Source: Candidatus Omnitrophota bacterium (GTDB taxonomy: Bacteria > Omnitrophota > Gorgyraeia > Zapsychrales > JANLHA01). Taken from it: a DNA stretch of 7,070 bases. Below, one piece after another: positions 5,759-7,070 of this stretch. Made by a program: the position numbers and the translations under genes. The stretch is from positions 1-7,070 of the forward strand of contig JAHFFS010000078.1 of the NCBI GenBank assembly GCA_023247815.1, given 5' to 3'. Position 1 is the first letter of the stretch; each line of letters begins with the position of its first letter. A model generated the notes under the pieces. It had not been told where the DNA came from. It saw only the letters and a program-made list of their open reading frames with translations, and ran no database searches.

Positions 5759-7070
5759 AATTTTACCGCGATCCTGTTTCGCGGTTCTGTGTTTTTTCCT
5801 GGGCACAGCTATTCCTCATGCGCGCGCCGCGGCAACAAATCCCATCGACTTCAAGATTGAAACGAACAAAACGGTTCTTGAAAACGGCCTGACGGTCCTC
5901 GTCAGCGCGATGCCGAATTCAACCATGGTTTCACTTTACGCTTTAGTGAAAGCGGGGTCAGCGACGGAAGGAAAACTTCTTGGTTCTGGGATTTCCCACT
6001 TTCTCGAGCACATGCTTTTCAAAGGGACTGCGAAACGGGCCGTTGGCCAGATCGCCCGGGAAGTGCAGGCGATGGGCGGTGTGATCAATGCTTCGACCAG
6101 CCATGATTATACGATTTTTACGTTGACCGTTCCCGCCGACCATTTTGATCAAGCCTTGGATATCATTTCTGACATGCTGATGAATTCCAGCTTTGACGCG
6201 AAAGAAATTCAAAAGGAGAGGGACGTCGTCTACGGAGAAATGCGGCTCATCAATGACCGGCCGGAACAGCGTCTCAGTGATTTGGTGTTTAAGACCGTTT
6301 ATTTGCGACATCCTTACCGATTGCCGATCATTGGTTCTACCGACCTATTGGCCGAGTTAACGCGCGAAGATTTTCTAGACTATTACCACACCTATTATAT
6401 CCCCAACAACATTGTTTTTAGCGTCGCTGGTCAGGTTAAGCAGGCCCAAGTGTTACCAAAAATCGAACATGCCTTTGCTGGATTTAAGAGAGGGCGAACG
6501 GTGCTCAGGAACCTCGTCGATGAACCAACTCAGATCAGCACTCGAAGGTATGAAGAAAGTTATCACACCCAATTGACGCGTCTTTCTCTGGATTACGTCG
6601 GTGTCAGCATGGCGGACGAGGATCTCTATGCCTTAGATGTTTTGGCCATGATCCTTGGTCAAGGGGAAAGTTCAAGGCTTTATCAGGACCTTTTCCGTAC
6701 GAAACATCTGGTCAAATCGATCAGCGCTGAGAACTACACTCCTTCGGACCGGGGTTTGTTTGAAGTCTCTTGTGTCTTGGACTATAAAAATGTCGATCAA
6801 GTGATTTTGGAGGTTAAAGAGGAATTGAAACAGATCGCCCAGAGAGGGATCGATCGAGAGGAATTAGCGAGAGTCAAAAGGCAGATGATCAGTTCCTTTG
6901 TCACCGATCAACAAAATTCAGGCCATGTGGCTTATAATCTCGCGACCCATGAAGCCTTTATGGGAGATATTGATTTCGCGCAACATTATCTTAACGCGAT
7001 TGAACAATTGTCTGTTCAGGATTTGCAAGATGCCGCAAAAAGATATTTCCGCGACGATCGACTTTCCATC
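5733..7070 (+). CDS. Exported M16-family zinc peptidase (3' end cut off)
   Basis: The frame is open to the right edge, with 446 codons visible. The ATG at 5733 gives a signal peptide: Arg4, Arg5, Arg9 and Arg13, a hydrophobic core at about 15-27 and likely cleavage near ARA at 30-32. The enzyme should work in the periplasm or outside the cell. The inverted zinc motif HFLEH is at 89-93 (ligands His89 and His93, catalytic Glu92). The distal ligand Glu169 lies in VVYGEM, 76 residues on, exactly as in M16 enzymes such as mitochondrial processing peptidase. The M16 C-terminal domain starts near residue 209 (LTREDFLDYYHTYYIPNN) and runs to the edge. A bacterial M16B protein is usually 410-450 residues, so only a short tail may be missing, though a second repeat is possible. 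A weak GGAA precedes the start. The gene overlaps the unknown gene upstream by 26 bp. Confidence 0.93.
   Translation, partial: MSIRRTIYRILPRSCFAVLCFFLGTAIPHARAAATNPIDFKIETNKTVLENGLTVLVSAMPNSTMVSLYALVKAGSATEGKLLGSGISHFLEHMLFKGTAKRAVGQIAREVQAMGGVINASTSHDYTIFTLTVPADHFDQALDIISDMLMNSSFDAKEIQKERDVVYGEMRLINDRPEQRLSDLVFKTVYLRHPYRLPIIGSTDLLAELTREDFLDYYHTYYIPNNIVFSVAGQVKQAQVLPKIEHAFAGFKRGRTVLRNLVDEPTQISTRRYEESYHTQLTRLSLDYVGVSMADEDLYALDVLAMILGQGESSRLYQDLFRTKHLVKSISAENYTPSDRGLFEVSCVLDYKNVDQVILEVKEELKQIAQRGIDREELARVKRQMISSFVTDQQNSGHVAYNLATHEAFMGDIDFAQHYLNAIEQLSVQDLQDAAKRYFRDDRLSI

Noticed and set aside
5958..6311. Reverse-strand open frame of 117 codons
   Set aside because: It is antisense to the zinc-site region of the M16 protease, where the forward frame is plainly coding.

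Overview
The window reads as ordinary chromosome from a Gram-negative-type bacterium. It has moderate GC, tight gene packing, Shine-Dalgarno sequences on most genes, Sec signal peptides, a lipobox and a bacterial tRNA-Ser with a long variable arm. I see no integrase, transposase, phage gene, plasmid replication gene, CRISPR array or defence gene. Short overlapping operons, dispersed palindromic repeats and the type of hypothetical protein next to an M16 protease resemble genomes of the Omnitrophota/PVC or Elusimicrobiota-like kind. That placement is an impression from reading, not a demonstrated assignment.

Layout. Bases 2-1063 hold the ychF GTPase/ATPase gene, cut by the left edge. After a 76-bp palindromic repeat comes a forward pair that overlaps by 26 bp: a small secreted DUF2059 protein (1172-1699) and a 656-residue fusion of class II aldolase and short-chain dehydrogenase (1674-3644). 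Facing that pair, 27 bp away, is a reverse-strand gene for a stand-alone protein with two receiver domains, the second one degenerate (3672-4490). A 165-bp divergent region with plausible promoters separates it from a small TPR lipoprotein gene (4656-5003). Then come tRNA-Ser(GGA) (5053-5141), an 86-bp spacer with two hairpins, an unrecognised cytoplasmic protein (5228-5758) and, again overlapping by 26 bp, an exported M16 zinc protease (5733 to the right edge).

How the genes fit together. Three functional themes are visible: translation housekeeping (YchF, tRNA-Ser), cell-envelope proteins (DUF2059 protein, TPR lipoprotein, M16 protease) and sugar-phosphate catabolism (the aldolase-dehydrogenase). 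The two 26-bp overlaps imply translational coupling of DUF2059 protein with aldolase and of the unknown protein with the M16 protease. No pathway partners of the aldolase and no kinase for the response regulator are in view.

The points most worth following are the two palindromic elements, the unrecognised gene coupled to the M16 protease, and the degenerate second receiver domain. I do not see convincing evidence of a new multi-gene system here.
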